Source: a virus
Strand: one strand, 5' to 3'
IMG/VR virus record: IMGVR_UViG_3300031974_001731
Span: 1 to 20,933 of that record
DNA: 20,933 nt
Shown: positions 1-5,693 of the stretch, in pieces
How positions within the stretch are numbered: position 1 is the stretch's first letter
Layout of the letters: each line of letters opens with the position of its first letter
Translations under genes and position numbers: made by a program
Notes under the pieces: model-generated
Databases searched by the model: none
What the model saw: the letters and a program-made list of their open reading frames with translations, nothing else
What the model was told of the DNA's origin: nothing

Positions 1-80
1 ACTCTAAAATGATAGCTACAGGATGGTACAGTATGATTCCCGTGCAGATCCTGGAGCAAATGCAACAACAGCAGGCTTGA
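1..80 (+). CDS. 3' end of an unidentified CDS (partial)
   Basis: Reading from base 3, the frame is open for 25 codons and ends in TGA at 78-80. The visible C-terminus includes a WYSMIP segment and finishes in a run of glutamines (MQQQQA). The codons look like those of real genes here, and the stop sits directly on the promoter of the next gene. In T4 the genes just before gene 32 are 33 and 59, so a replication or late-transcription factor is possible, but the fragment is too short to identify. Confidence 0.5.
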   Translation, partial: SKMIATGWYSMIPVQILEQMQQQQA

Positions 81-105
81 CATCCTTTCATACCTCTGGT
101 ATGAT
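77..105 (+). promoter_or_regulatory. sigma70-type promoter of gp32
   Basis: The -35 box is TTGACA (77-82), a perfect consensus. A 17-nt spacer follows, then the -10 box TATGAT (100-105), which has an extended-10 TG at 97-98. The -35 overlaps the TGA stop of the preceding gene. Transcription should start near 112, giving a leader of about 33 nt. This is the host-RNA-polymerase promoter type expected for early or middle genes such as gp32, unlike the TAAATA-type late elements elsewhere in the window. Confidence 0.8.
88..104 (+). repeat. Perfect inverted repeat overlapping the gp32 -10 box
   Basis: TCATACC (88-94) and GGTATGA (98-104) are exact reverse complements separated by TCT. The right arm covers most of the -10 hexamer. 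No T-run follows, so it is a poor intrinsic terminator. It could be an operator, or an RNA hairpin at the 3' end of the upstream message. Confidence 0.6.
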
Positions 106-144
106 AAAGAGGTCTTCAACCAACCCAATTCATCCAACTATCCA

Positions 145-1056
145 ATGTCTTTTGCTAATCTAAAGAAACAATCCAAACTCGGTTCGCTGACTCAGAAACT
201 GGTCACGCAAGTCGAGAAGATGAATAAGTCTGCTGGTTCTGGCGACGAACGCCTTTGGAAACCTGAAGTAGACAAAGCCGGCAACGGTTATGCTGTCATT
301 CGATTCCTTCCTCCTCCTGATGGCGAAGATATGCCTTTCGCCAAAGTCTACTCCCATGCCTTTCAAGGTCCTGGTGGATGGTACATCGAGAACTCTCTGA
401 CCACTCTGGGTCAGAAAGATCCTGTCTCTGAGCACAACTCTATGCTCTGGAACAATGGCACCGATGCTGGTAAGGAGCAGGCGCGTAAGCAGAAGCGCAA
501 ACTGTCTTACGTTTCCAACATCTATGTTGTGAAAGATCCTGCTAACCCGCAGAACGAGGGTAAGGTCTTCCTCTACAAGTATGGTAAGAAGATCTTTGAT
601 AAAGTCATGGCTGCAATGCAACCTGAATTTGAAGACGAGACTCCCATCAACCCCTTTGATTTCTGGCAAGGCGCTAACTTCAAACTGAAGATCAAGCGAG
701 TTGCTGGTTATTGGAATTATGACTCCAGTGAGTTTGCTATTCAGGGTCCTCTTCTTGATGAAGATGATGAGATGGAAGCGATTTGGAAAAAGCAATACTC
801 TCTCGCAGAGTTCCTTGCACCCTCTCAGTTCAAGTCCTACGATGAACTCAAGACCCGTCTTGAGGCAGTCCTGGGCAAGAGCAACTCCCGACCTGCACCT
901 GTCGCTGAAGAAGTTGAAGATGAAGATGATTATCGCGGTCCGGCTCGCGACCTAGATGATGATCTCCGCTCTGAACTGAACTCCCTGTCTTCCTCCTCGC
1001 GAGACGAAGAAGAAGACGATACGCTGTCATACTTCCAGCGTTTGGCCGAAGAATAG
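145..1056 (+). CDS. 32: Single-stranded DNA-binding protein gp32
   Basis: The 303-aa protein is a T4 gp32 homologue, which coats ssDNA at the replication fork and during recombination and recruits other replisome proteins through its acidic tail. The best match is the core around residues 117-160: KRKLSY, then VVKDP, then NEGKVF, followed by a YGKKI segment, which aligns with T4 gp32. The WQGANFKLKIK stretch matches a T4 core strand as well. The C-terminal 50 residues are Asp/Glu-rich with a serine run, as in T4. The T4 zinc motif CPVC is replaced by DPVS, and the protein contains no cysteine at all. No Shine-Dalgarno is visible; the leader is CA-rich, which may matter for autogenous control as known in T4. 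All 12 arginines use CGN codons, unlike the structural genes downstream. It converges on the minus-strand operon. Confidence 0.95.
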   Translation: MSFANLKKQSKLGSLTQKLVTQVEKMNKSAGSGDERLWKPEVDKAGNGYAVIRFLPPPDGEDMPFAKVYSHAFQGPGGWYIENSLTTLGQKDPVSEHNSMLWNNGTDAGKEQARKQKRKLSYVSNIYVVKDPANPQNEGKVFLYKYGKKIFDKVMAAMQPEFEDETPINPFDFWQGANFKLKIKRVAGYWNYDSSEFAIQGPLLDEDDEMEAIWKKQYSLAEFLAPSQFKSYDELKTRLEAVLGKSNSRPAPVAEEVEDEDDYRGPARDLDDDLRSELNSLSSSSRDEEEDDTLSYFQRLAEE

Positions 1057-1060
1057 ACCG

Positions 1061-1115
1061 CCGAGTGGTAAAAAAATAGGGTGATAGTCTTACTACCACC
1101 CTACCATGTACTCGG
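1061..1115 (-). terminator. Intrinsic terminator of the minus-strand late operon, between convergent genes
   Basis: A hairpin at 1077-1103 has a 7-bp stem (TAGGGTG with CACCCTA), one A/C mismatch, 4 more pairs (TAGT with ACTA) and a CTT loop. On the minus strand it is followed directly by seven Ts (complement of the A-run 1070-1076), a standard rho-independent layout ending the operon that runs from gp4 to the 73-aa gene. An outer pair, CCGAGT (1061-1066) with ACTCGG (1110-1115), could enclose it. On the + strand no T-run follows, so any stop for gp32 would rely on the hairpin alone. Confidence 0.8.
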
Positions 1116-1126
1116 AAAATGATAAC

Positions 1127-1348
1127 TTAATCCCACTTACTATTCCAGATCGAGGTTTTCTTGAGATGTCCTAAGGCAGACTCAAGAGCCTCGATTCTTT
1201 TTAGCAATTCAGCATTACCGCCACCACCGCCACCACAGGGAGTGTGTGCCTTTTCTTCTAATGCTTTAAGTCTAACTTCAACCTCTTGGTCGTACTGAGA
1301 CATGTAAGCACCACTTTCAGAAGTTGCTTCTTTTCTGGTTCTAGCCAT
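1127..1348 (-). CDS. Small coiled-coil protein with a polyglycine linker
   Basis: The 73-aa product is not recognised. It has a basic N-terminus, a charged helical segment (residues 19-34, rich in Glu/Lys/Leu), a CGGGGGG linker and a second heptad-like helix (LLKRIEALESALGHL), ending in aromatic WNSKWD. This suggests a short oligomerising protein. It is the last gene of the minus-strand operon, with a late promoter element 25 nt upstream and a terminator downstream. An internal Met at residue 16 (codon starting at 1303) is an alternative start; neither start has a clear Shine-Dalgarno. Its place after baseplate genes hints at a virion role, which is inference only. Confidence 0.65.
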   Translation of the reverse strand: MARTRKEATSESGAYMSQYDQEVEVRLKALEEKAHTPCGGGGGGNAELLKRIEALESALGHLKKTSIWNSKWD

Positions 1349-1372
1349 AATTGAAAATAACGTGACTGGTTT

Positions 1373-1379
1373 TATTTAG
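1373..1379 (-). promoter_or_regulatory. Late promoter element CTAAATA
   Basis: CTAAATA on the minus strand lies 25 nt upstream of the 73-aa gene start and one base beyond the gp53 stop. It resembles the T4 late consensus TATAAATA and the shortened form seen in marine cyanophages. The same element recurs ahead of other gene starts in the window. Confidence 0.6.
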
Positions 1380-1380
1380 A

Positions 1381-2031
1381 TCAGGGAGATGATGTACGAA
1401 TATTATCGCCTCTCTTCACATTATTATTTACATACTGACTAGATCTCTTGTAGAACATTTCTTGTTTAGTGTCCTCTAAGAATTGAGATAGATACTCTCT
1501 TCGTAGGACAAAGATTGCTCTCTTGTCGTTATTTTTATTGGTTTCGTATTCGAGATTTGTGATCCCAACAACAGGATTCAGAGTTTGTGTCTTTTGATCT
1601 GGATCGGGAATTGTAAAGTCTGCATCAACGGTTAGACCAGCAGGAAGAATCAATCTTCCACTGGAATCCTTAACTTCTGTGGTTTCGTAATATCTAATTG
1701 CAAGAAGGTTTGAACCATACTTGTCATCGCAGAATGTTCTCAGATCTTTATCTGAGAGTGGCCATTCATTTCTGATGTTGATGATGTTATTTGTGATTAG
1801 AATAACCCAATCTAAACTATCATCATCATAAACCTTTTGGGCAACGATGTCTGGACGATCATCTCCTTCAATCTCATACTTATTGTAGAGAGTAAAGATA
1901 CCTTTGATGTCATCTCTGATCTTAACTCTACGGAAGAGATTTTTTGATTCGACGTAAGTATCTGAGGAAGGTCTATCTCTGAATGGAGAGATGTAGTCGA
2001 GATTAGGAACCTCTCTAAAATAAAATCCCAT
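1381..2031 (-). CDS. 53: Baseplate wedge protein gp53
   Basis: The 216-aa product matches T4 gp53 (196 aa), which clamps neighbouring wedges together in the baseplate inner ring. The diagnostic N-terminal part reads LFRRVKIRDDI, then YNKYEI, RPDIVAQKVY, LDWVILITNNIIN and WPLSD, the usual gp53 signature, over residues 30-95. The C-terminal third is less conserved. Its ATG shares one base with the gp48 stop (TAATG at 2031), which implies translational coupling. The next gene down is the 73-aa ORF after a late promoter. Confidence 0.92.
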   Translation of the reverse strand: MGFYFREVPNLDYISPFRDRPSSDTYVESKNLFRRVKIRDDIKGIFTLYNKYEIEGDDRPDIVAQKVYDDDSLDWVILITNNIINIRNEWPLSDKDLRTFCDDKYGSNLLAIRYYETTEVKDSSGRLILPAGLTVDADFTIPDPDQKTQTLNPVVGITNLEYETNKNNDKRAIFVLRREYLSQFLEDTKQEMFYKRSSQYVNNNVKRGDNIRTSSP

Positions 2032-2975
2032 TAGTATCCTACTCCCCCTACATCGTTGTAATCTTCAGCATAGATTGGATTGAGTTCCTTGAATGCTAAT
2101 TGCATCTGCATGTGAACTGGTGTTCCATCATCGTAGGTCGAATACTGACCAGATGCAGTGTAGTTCACAGACATATTTTCCAATGCCATGATCTTGAACT
2201 TGTTCAAGAAAGGATGTTCTTTTGCACCAGATCTATAAGACAGTCTGAATACATTTGGTGCTTTAATGAATAATCCCTGCCCAGCTGCAGACCTTCTGGC
2301 AGACATTGCGATCTTGAATGTTCTGATGATTTCTTTTACTCGATCACCTTCTTCTTTGCTTCTAGGTACAAAGTTAAAGTCAAAGGTAAACTGTCTCAGA
2401 GCAACACCAGAGAAAAGCAACTCCAGATTGGGATTAATGATTTGACCAGTAGATCTAGAGAGAAGACTTTCAAAAGATGTATTAGCACCGAAGACGTTTG
2501 CTGCCATCGATCCAAAGAACAATGCAGAGGGATCTTTCATTCCTCCATCACTAGCAAGGCCCATTGCTACCCCACCGACATCATTAATGATTCCTCCAAG
2601 ACCTGCTAGAAGATTGTCGTTCTGAACACCTTTAGCAACTGAACTAACTGCAGCCGCTGCAAGAGAATTGAGATTATCCTCTCCGTATGTGACTGCCTGA
2701 CTATCTGAGATATTACCTGGAATTGGAAGAATTATTGTATTCTCCACCTTTGCGTCAGCGTATCCTCTGCTTGCTTCTTTGATTGTTAATCCAGCAAACG
2801 TTTTTGCAAGGTCTTTTTCTGCTTCGCCAGTGCTAGGACCCCCAACCAATCCACCAAGACCTTTGTCAAAGGTCTTTTTATATTGTAATTCTTCAAACAG
2901 CAAAAAATCCGTGTAGTTATCAATACTACCAATCGGATATCTTAGCGGTTTCTTCTTGGGATTGGCTGCAGCCAT
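2031..2975 (-). CDS. 48: Baseplate tail-tube cap protein gp48
   Basis: The 314-aa product fits gp48, which sits on the baseplate hub and starts the tail tube (T4 version 364 aa). An N-terminal segment (residues 10-35, RYPIGSIDNYTDFLLFEELQ) precedes a Gly/Ala-rich middle. The C-terminal half carries the tube-fold region: NPNLELLFSGVALRQFTFDFNF, then RSKEEGDRVKEIIRTFK, and closing strands near SVNYTASGQYSTYDDGTPV. The QFTFDF motif and the late YDDG..V strand are typical of gp48/gp54/gp19-like folds. A late promoter element lies 18 nt upstream. It is coupled to gp53 through a TAATG overlap. Confidence 0.88.
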   Translation of the reverse strand: MAAANPKKKPLRYPIGSIDNYTDFLLFEELQYKKTFDKGLGGLVGGPSTGEAEKDLAKTFAGLTIKEASRGYADAKVENTIILPIPGNISDSQAVTYGEDNLNSLAAAAVSSVAKGVQNDNLLAGLGGIINDVGGVAMGLASDGGMKDPSALFFGSMAANVFGANTSFESLLSRSTGQIINPNLELLFSGVALRQFTFDFNFVPRSKEEGDRVKEIIRTFKIAMSARRSAAGQGLFIKAPNVFRLSYRSGAKEHPFLNKFKIMALENMSVNYTASGQYSTYDDGTPVHMQMQLAFKELNPIYAEDYNDVGGVGY

Positions 2976-2987
2976 TTTACGCCTTTT

Positions 2988-3338
2988 TTAGATATTTAGT
3001 TTAAATTTTTGGTACGGTATAGTTCTCAGAGTTTCTTTTTCTTCTTGAGTAATCTCGTAGAGGTTACCTGCTACCTCATCAAACGTGTACCGTCTTGGCG
3101 CTCTCCAGTGATAACTGATAGCATCAAATCCCCAGTTGTAGGTTGTAGTGCAAGCAACTAGAGGGTGCTCGTCATACTGAATGTTTGGTGTTTTGGGTAA
3201 GTAAATGAAAGTGTAGAAGTTCCCTGGAACAGCAACTTGATCTACTGTGTCCTGCAATGCCTCCATAATTGAAAGCATCAGATCATCGGGATCCTCTACA
3301 CCAATTAGATCGTCTAGAATTTCTTGAATTCTGTTCAT
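2988..3338 (-). CDS. Conserved-looking hypothetical protein between gp48 and the 54-aa gene
   Basis: The 116-aa product is not identified with certainty. An acidic helix (residues 1-35) leads into a compact beta-rich domain with ordered aromatic motifs: NFYTFIYLPKTP, YDEHPLV, YNWGFDAISYHWRAPRRYTFDEV and IPYQKF. The YDxHPLV...GF...HWR..R arrangement recalls small phage structural proteins, but this is an impression. It begins on a TAATG overlap with the upstream gene, and its last codons contain the late promoter element of gp48. A minor baseplate or neck component is the most likely role from context. Confidence 0.7.
   Translation of the reverse strand: MNRIQEILDDLIGVEDPDDLMLSIMEALQDTVDQVAVPGNFYTFIYLPKTPNIQYDEHPLVACTTTYNWGFDAISYHWRAPRRYTFDEVAGNLYEITQEEKETLRTIPYQKFKLNI
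2993..2999 (-). promoter_or_regulatory. Late promoter element CTAAATA ahead of gp48
   Basis: CTAAATA on the minus strand is embedded in the final codons (K-L-N-I) of the 116-aa gene, 18 nt upstream of the gp48 ATG. Spacing and sequence match the other late elements in the window. Confidence 0.6.
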
Positions 3339-3502
3339 TAGTCTGTGTAACCATCGTCGTCTTGTAAGTCATTATAACTAAGACCCCTCGTATTATCACT
3401 CTCATCAAGACCAAATTCAGAACGTAAGTGTTCAGCCTTTAGTTTCTTAACAAGATCCTCCAGTTCATCGATAATGATTTTGATTCTCTGGTCGTTGCCC
3501 AT
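3338..3502 (-). CDS. 54-aa acidic helical protein of unknown function
   Basis: The start at 3502 is preferred because its ATG overlaps the gp4 TAA by one base (TAATG), the junction type used repeatedly in this operon. A longer frame to 3547 would run 46 bases into gp4. The product has an amphipathic helix (residues 5-25, IKIIIDELEDLVKKLKAEH) followed by an acidic tail ending DDDGYTD. No family is recognised. It ends on another TAATG overlap with the 116-aa gene. A small adaptor or late-transcription factor is possible, without direct support. Confidence 0.65.
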   Translation of the reverse strand: MGNDQRIKIIIDELEDLVKKLKAEHLRSEFGLDESDNTRGLSYNDLQDDDGYTD

Positions 3503-3939
3503 TATTTTATCCCCAACTCTTTTTCTGTAAAAACTTTGAATTCCCACAGACGGTCTTTGCAGAATTCATCTGCAGCGGCCCATTTTGCTTGGTTCGTAAC
3601 ATATTGAGTTACTTCATAAACGTAACTCTTCGTCTTCTTTTCCTGCAGTGGTGGTTGTTGAGTTTGTTTGAATGGTTTGATTTCGATAATAGATCTTTTG
3701 ATCTTTCCTTTAGAGTCCCTATACTTAATGTAAAAGTCAGGAAAATAACGATGCCACTTATTATCTATGGGTGATTTGTATGGAATCGCGATTTCTTCGC
3801 TGCCCCATTCAAGGATATTTTCGTTCCTGTCACAATAGACCATGAACTTTCTTTCCCACAAAGACCTATAAATAATATTTGTGGGATTCCCTCTATACTT
3901 TGTTGTGTTACTGGGACGAAACTTTCCTTGATATGACAT
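3502..3939 (-). CDS. 4: Head completion protein gp4 (nuclease-like fold)
   Basis: The 145-aa protein matches T4 gp4 (150 aa, also called gp50/65), needed to complete DNA-filled heads before tail joining. It starts with a Gly-Lys motif (YQGKF) and continues with KYRGNPTNIIYRSLWERKFM, WGSEEIAIPY, HRYFPDF and IEIKPFKQTQQP, in the same order as in T4. The E-(x)n-PDF-(x)n-EIKP pattern is the endonuclease-type active site of this group (PD-(D/E)xK-like; TnsA-like fold). It is first in the minus operon, 22 nt downstream of a late promoter element. An opposite-strand late promoter lies inside its coding region. Confidence 0.93.
   Translation of the reverse strand: MSYQGKFRPSNTTKYRGNPTNIIYRSLWERKFMVYCDRNENILEWGSEEIAIPYKSPIDNKWHRYFPDFYIKYRDSKGKIKRSIIEIKPFKQTQQPPLQEKKTKSYVYEVTQYVTNQAKWAAADEFCKDRLWEFKVFTEKELGIK
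3867..3874 (+). promoter_or_regulatory. Perfect T4-type late promoter TATAAATA, antisense inside gp4
   Basis: The exact consensus octamer TATAAATA is on the + strand about 95 nt upstream of gp54 and inside the coding region of gp4. The gap between the two divergent genes is only 29 bases and holds no convincing + strand promoter, so this element is the best candidate to drive the gp54-to-collar operon. The initial transcript would be antisense to the 5' part of gp4. Confidence 0.6.
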
Positions 3940-3961
3940 AGAATAATCACAGTATTAGAGA

Positions 3962-3968
3962 TATTTAG
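3962..3968 (-). promoter_or_regulatory. Late promoter element CTAAATA ahead of gp4
   Basis: CTAAATA on the minus strand lies 22 nt upstream of the gp4 ATG and directly abuts the ATG of divergent gp54 at 3969. Sequence and spacing match the elements ahead of gp48 and of the 73-aa gene. Confidence 0.65.
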
Positions 3969-4769
3969 ATGTCGATAAGCGCCAAAGTCACAGAAGTAGC
4001 ACCATTACTAACGAGACTTTCTCTTAGTTCTCACTACTTCCTGAGAATGAACGGGTTTCCTGGACCACTAAGTTCGTTCTTGGGTTCTAAAGGAGTTACA
4101 GCAAATTTTATTAGTGGTGACGCTGGATTGTTGTGCTACGAAGCAACTCTTCCTGGATCATCTTTGGCCACTGCAGATATCTACGGTGACTTCATGGGGG
4201 TCACTCAGAAGTATGCACACAGTAGAATGTATGACCAACTGACGCTTGGTTTCTACTGCGATCTAGAGTACAATGTGCTGAAGTTATTTGAACACTGGAT
4301 TGAGTATATTTCTTCTGGATCCAATCAGTCAAAGGCAAGTCCTGGTTACTTTGTAAGGATGAGGTATCCAGATACTTATAAGTGTAAGTCTGGATTCTCC
4401 ATAACCAAATTTGAAAAAGATAAGAAGATTAAACCATTAGAGTACAACTTCTTCAATGTCTTTCCCACTGGATTAAGTGCAACTCCAGTTTCTTATGATG
4501 GTTCTCAAGTCATGAGAGTGAACGTTACATTATCTTATGATACCTATCAGTGTGGTAAGGCCTCTAGTGCTGCTATTGCCAGAGGAGAAGATGCTAACAA
4601 GAGTCCAGCGCAGTTAAATAATGCCCTTGGTGCTAACTCTGCTCCAGATCAAGCATCGGGAGCAGCTGCTGCAAACGGTAGAGCAACGACTGGATTCGTA
4701 AGACCACTCGGACAAGATATTGGTATTCAACAAAGAGGAACCGTTGTAAGAAGGGTTCCAGAAACCTGA
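3969..4769 (+). CDS. 54: Baseplate tail-tube initiator gp54-like protein
   Basis: The 266-aa protein fits gp54, which joins gp48 on top of the hub and nucleates tube polymerisation (T4 version 320 aa). Features include an N-terminal region with EATLPGSSLATADIYG, a central MYDQLTLGFYCD strand and helix with an adjacent WIEYISSG, and a C-terminal YNFFNVFPTGLSATPVSYDG followed by a VNVTLSYDTY strand. The last block mirrors the PISVSAPELSYDG...FDVTFAY block of T4 gp54 and related tube proteins. The final 60 residues are Ala/Ser/Gly-rich and look disordered. There is no clear Shine-Dalgarno before the ATG. All 12 arginines use AGA/AGG. A related tube-like protein cannot be excluded. Confidence 0.75.
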   Translation: MSISAKVTEVAPLLTRLSLSSHYFLRMNGFPGPLSSFLGSKGVTANFISGDAGLLCYEATLPGSSLATADIYGDFMGVTQKYAHSRMYDQLTLGFYCDLEYNVLKLFEHWIEYISSGSNQSKASPGYFVRMRYPDTYKCKSGFSITKFEKDKKIKPLEYNFFNVFPTGLSATPVSYDGSQVMRVNVTLSYDTYQCGKASSAAIARGEDANKSPAQLNNALGANSAPDQASGAAAANGRATTGFVRPLGQDIGIQQRGTVVRRVPET

Positions 4770-4800
4770 TATATAACTATATGAAATTGAACAGGATATT

Positions 4801-5508
4801 ATGCCCTTACCAGTAATTTCGACACCCACCTACGAACTTGAGATTCCTTCTACTGGGAAGACGATCGAGTACAGACCATTCCTTGTTAAAGAAGAGAAGA
4901 TTCTCATTCTCGCTATGGAGAGTGAGGATAGCAAACAGATTGCAAAGGCTGTAAAGCAAGTTCTCTCGAACTGCATTATAACCAAGGATGTTGATGTCTC
5001 TCAACTCGCTACGTTTGACATTGAACTTCTGTTCCTGAACATTCGCGGCAAATCTGTTGGTGAAAAGATTCCCATTGTTGTCACTTGTGATGATGATGGA
5101 GTCACTGAAGTTGACGTAGAAGTCGATGTGGATGATGTCAAAGTAATTACTGACAAAAACCATAAGGACACGATTGATGTTGGTAACGGATACTTTGTTA
5201 AGATGAGGTATCCCAGATTTGATCAATTCATTGAAAGTAACTTTACTGGTGGTAGCGAAGAATCCTTTAGACTGATCGCAAGATGTGTTGATACTATCTA
5301 CAACGATGAAGAATCTTGGGACTCTGCAGACTTCACTGAGAAAGAGATGGTTGAGTTTTTGGAACAGTTTCCAACTTCTCAATTTAAGACCATCGAGCAA
5401 TTCTTCGAGACCATGCCTAGACTTGAGCATGTAATTAACGTTACCAATCCAAAGACTAAGAAGAAGAATAAGGTTGTTCTTGAGGGACTGGCAAGTTTTT
5501 TCAGCTAG
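4801..5508 (+). CDS. 26: Baseplate hub / tail assembly protein gp26
   Basis: The 235-aa product fits the T4 gp26 baseplate-protein family (T4 version 208 aa). It begins PLPVISTPTYELEIPSTGKTIEYRPFLVKEEKILILAMES, the family signature, followed by DVSQLATFDIELLFLNIRGKSVGE and an acidic beta-rich region. The C-terminal half is helical (EEMVEFLEQFP, IEQFFETMPRLEHVINV). An AGGA ribosome site lies about 5 nt before the ATG. The last codons, S-F-F-S-stop, lie on a slippery T TTT TTC heptamer with a downstream hairpin, so part of the product is probably extended in the -1 frame. By position and frameshift it resembles tail-assembly chaperones of the lambda G type. Confidence 0.85.
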   Translation: MPLPVISTPTYELEIPSTGKTIEYRPFLVKEEKILILAMESEDSKQIAKAVKQVLSNCIITKDVDVSQLATFDIELLFLNIRGKSVGEKIPIVVTCDDDGVTEVDVEVDVDDVKVITDKNHKDTIDVGNGYFVKMRYPRFDQFIESNFTGGSEESFRLIARCVDTIYNDEESWDSADFTEKEMVEFLEQFPTSQFKTIEQFFETMPRLEHVINVTNPKTKKKNKVVLEGLASFFS

Positions 5509-5534
5509 CACTCTCGCACGAAACTGTCGAGAGT
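5496..5534 (+). promoter_or_regulatory. Candidate programmed -1 ribosomal frameshift element
   Basis: The slippery heptamer T TTT TTC lies at 5496-5502 in the correct zero-frame phase (codons TTT 5497, TTC 5500). It is followed by a 7-nt spacer (5503-5509), then a hairpin with a 7-bp perfect stem, ACTCTCG (5510-5516) with CGAGAGT (5528-5534), and an 11-nt loop. The zero frame stops at TAG 5506-5508 inside the spacer. The -1 frame is open from 5484 to the TAA at 5691. All three parts (heptamer, spacer length, stimulatory structure) match classical -1 frameshift sites such as those in phage tail-assembly genes. Confidence 0.82.
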
Positions 5535-5693
5535 TACTACAAGACAAATTTTGCCTTGATGCAGCACCATAAATATAGCTTGACAGAGCTAGAAAACATG
5601 ATCCCTTGGGAACGTGAAATATACGTTACTCTTCTGTCACAATATCTTGAAGACGAGAAACTAAAGGATCAACAGCAGAATGGCATCAGGTAA
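5502..5693 (+). CDS. 51: gp51-like C-terminal extension read by -1 frameshift from gp26
   Basis: After slippage the -1 frame gives 63 residues beginning QLALSHETVESYYK, with ALMQHHKYSLTELENMIPWE further on, ending at TAA 5691-5693. The gp26-gp51 fusion would be 297 aa. The HHxYSLxELxxMPxxE pattern is the one seen in frameshift extensions of tail-assembly chaperones, and the segment corresponds to the short gp51 annotated in cyanophages. A separate start is possible at ATG 5559 (44 aa), but it has no Shine-Dalgarno, and the protein-like sequence extends upstream of it past any start codon. The end overlaps the tape-measure-like gene by 14 bases. Far shorter than T4 gp51 (249 aa). Confidence 0.75.
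   Translation, partial: QLALSHETVESYYKTNFALMQHHKYSLTELENMIPWEREIYVTLLSQYLEDEKLKDQQQNGIR
5569..5575 (+). promoter_or_regulatory. Possible late promoter ATAAATA inside the gp51-like frame
   Basis: ATAAATA, preceded by C, encodes part of the H-H-K-Y segment and lies about 105 nt upstream of the tape-measure-like gene. It has the core of the late element but a longer spacing than the others, so it may be a chance match. Confidence 0.3.

Noticed and set aside
77-105. Inverted repeat at 88-104 as an intrinsic terminator of the upstream gene
   Set aside because: No T-run follows the hairpin on the + strand, and it lies within a strong promoter.
160-795. 211-aa open frame antisense to gp32
   Set aside because: It is the mirror of a confidently identified gene, with no promoter or ribosome site and no protein-like motif.
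3338-3547. Longer 69-aa version of the small gene between gp4 and the 116-aa gene
   Set aside because: It would overlap gp4 by 46 bases; the internal ATG at 3502 makes the TAATG junction used repeatedly here.
4807-5547. 246-aa open frame antisense to gp26
   Set aside because: Antisense shadow of gp26; the composition does not look like a folded protein and no signals precede it.
5559-5693. gp51 as an independently started 44-aa protein
   Set aside because: No Shine-Dalgarno precedes the ATG and the conserved-looking sequence extends upstream of it; the frameshift product explains both. It stays possible as a minor product.
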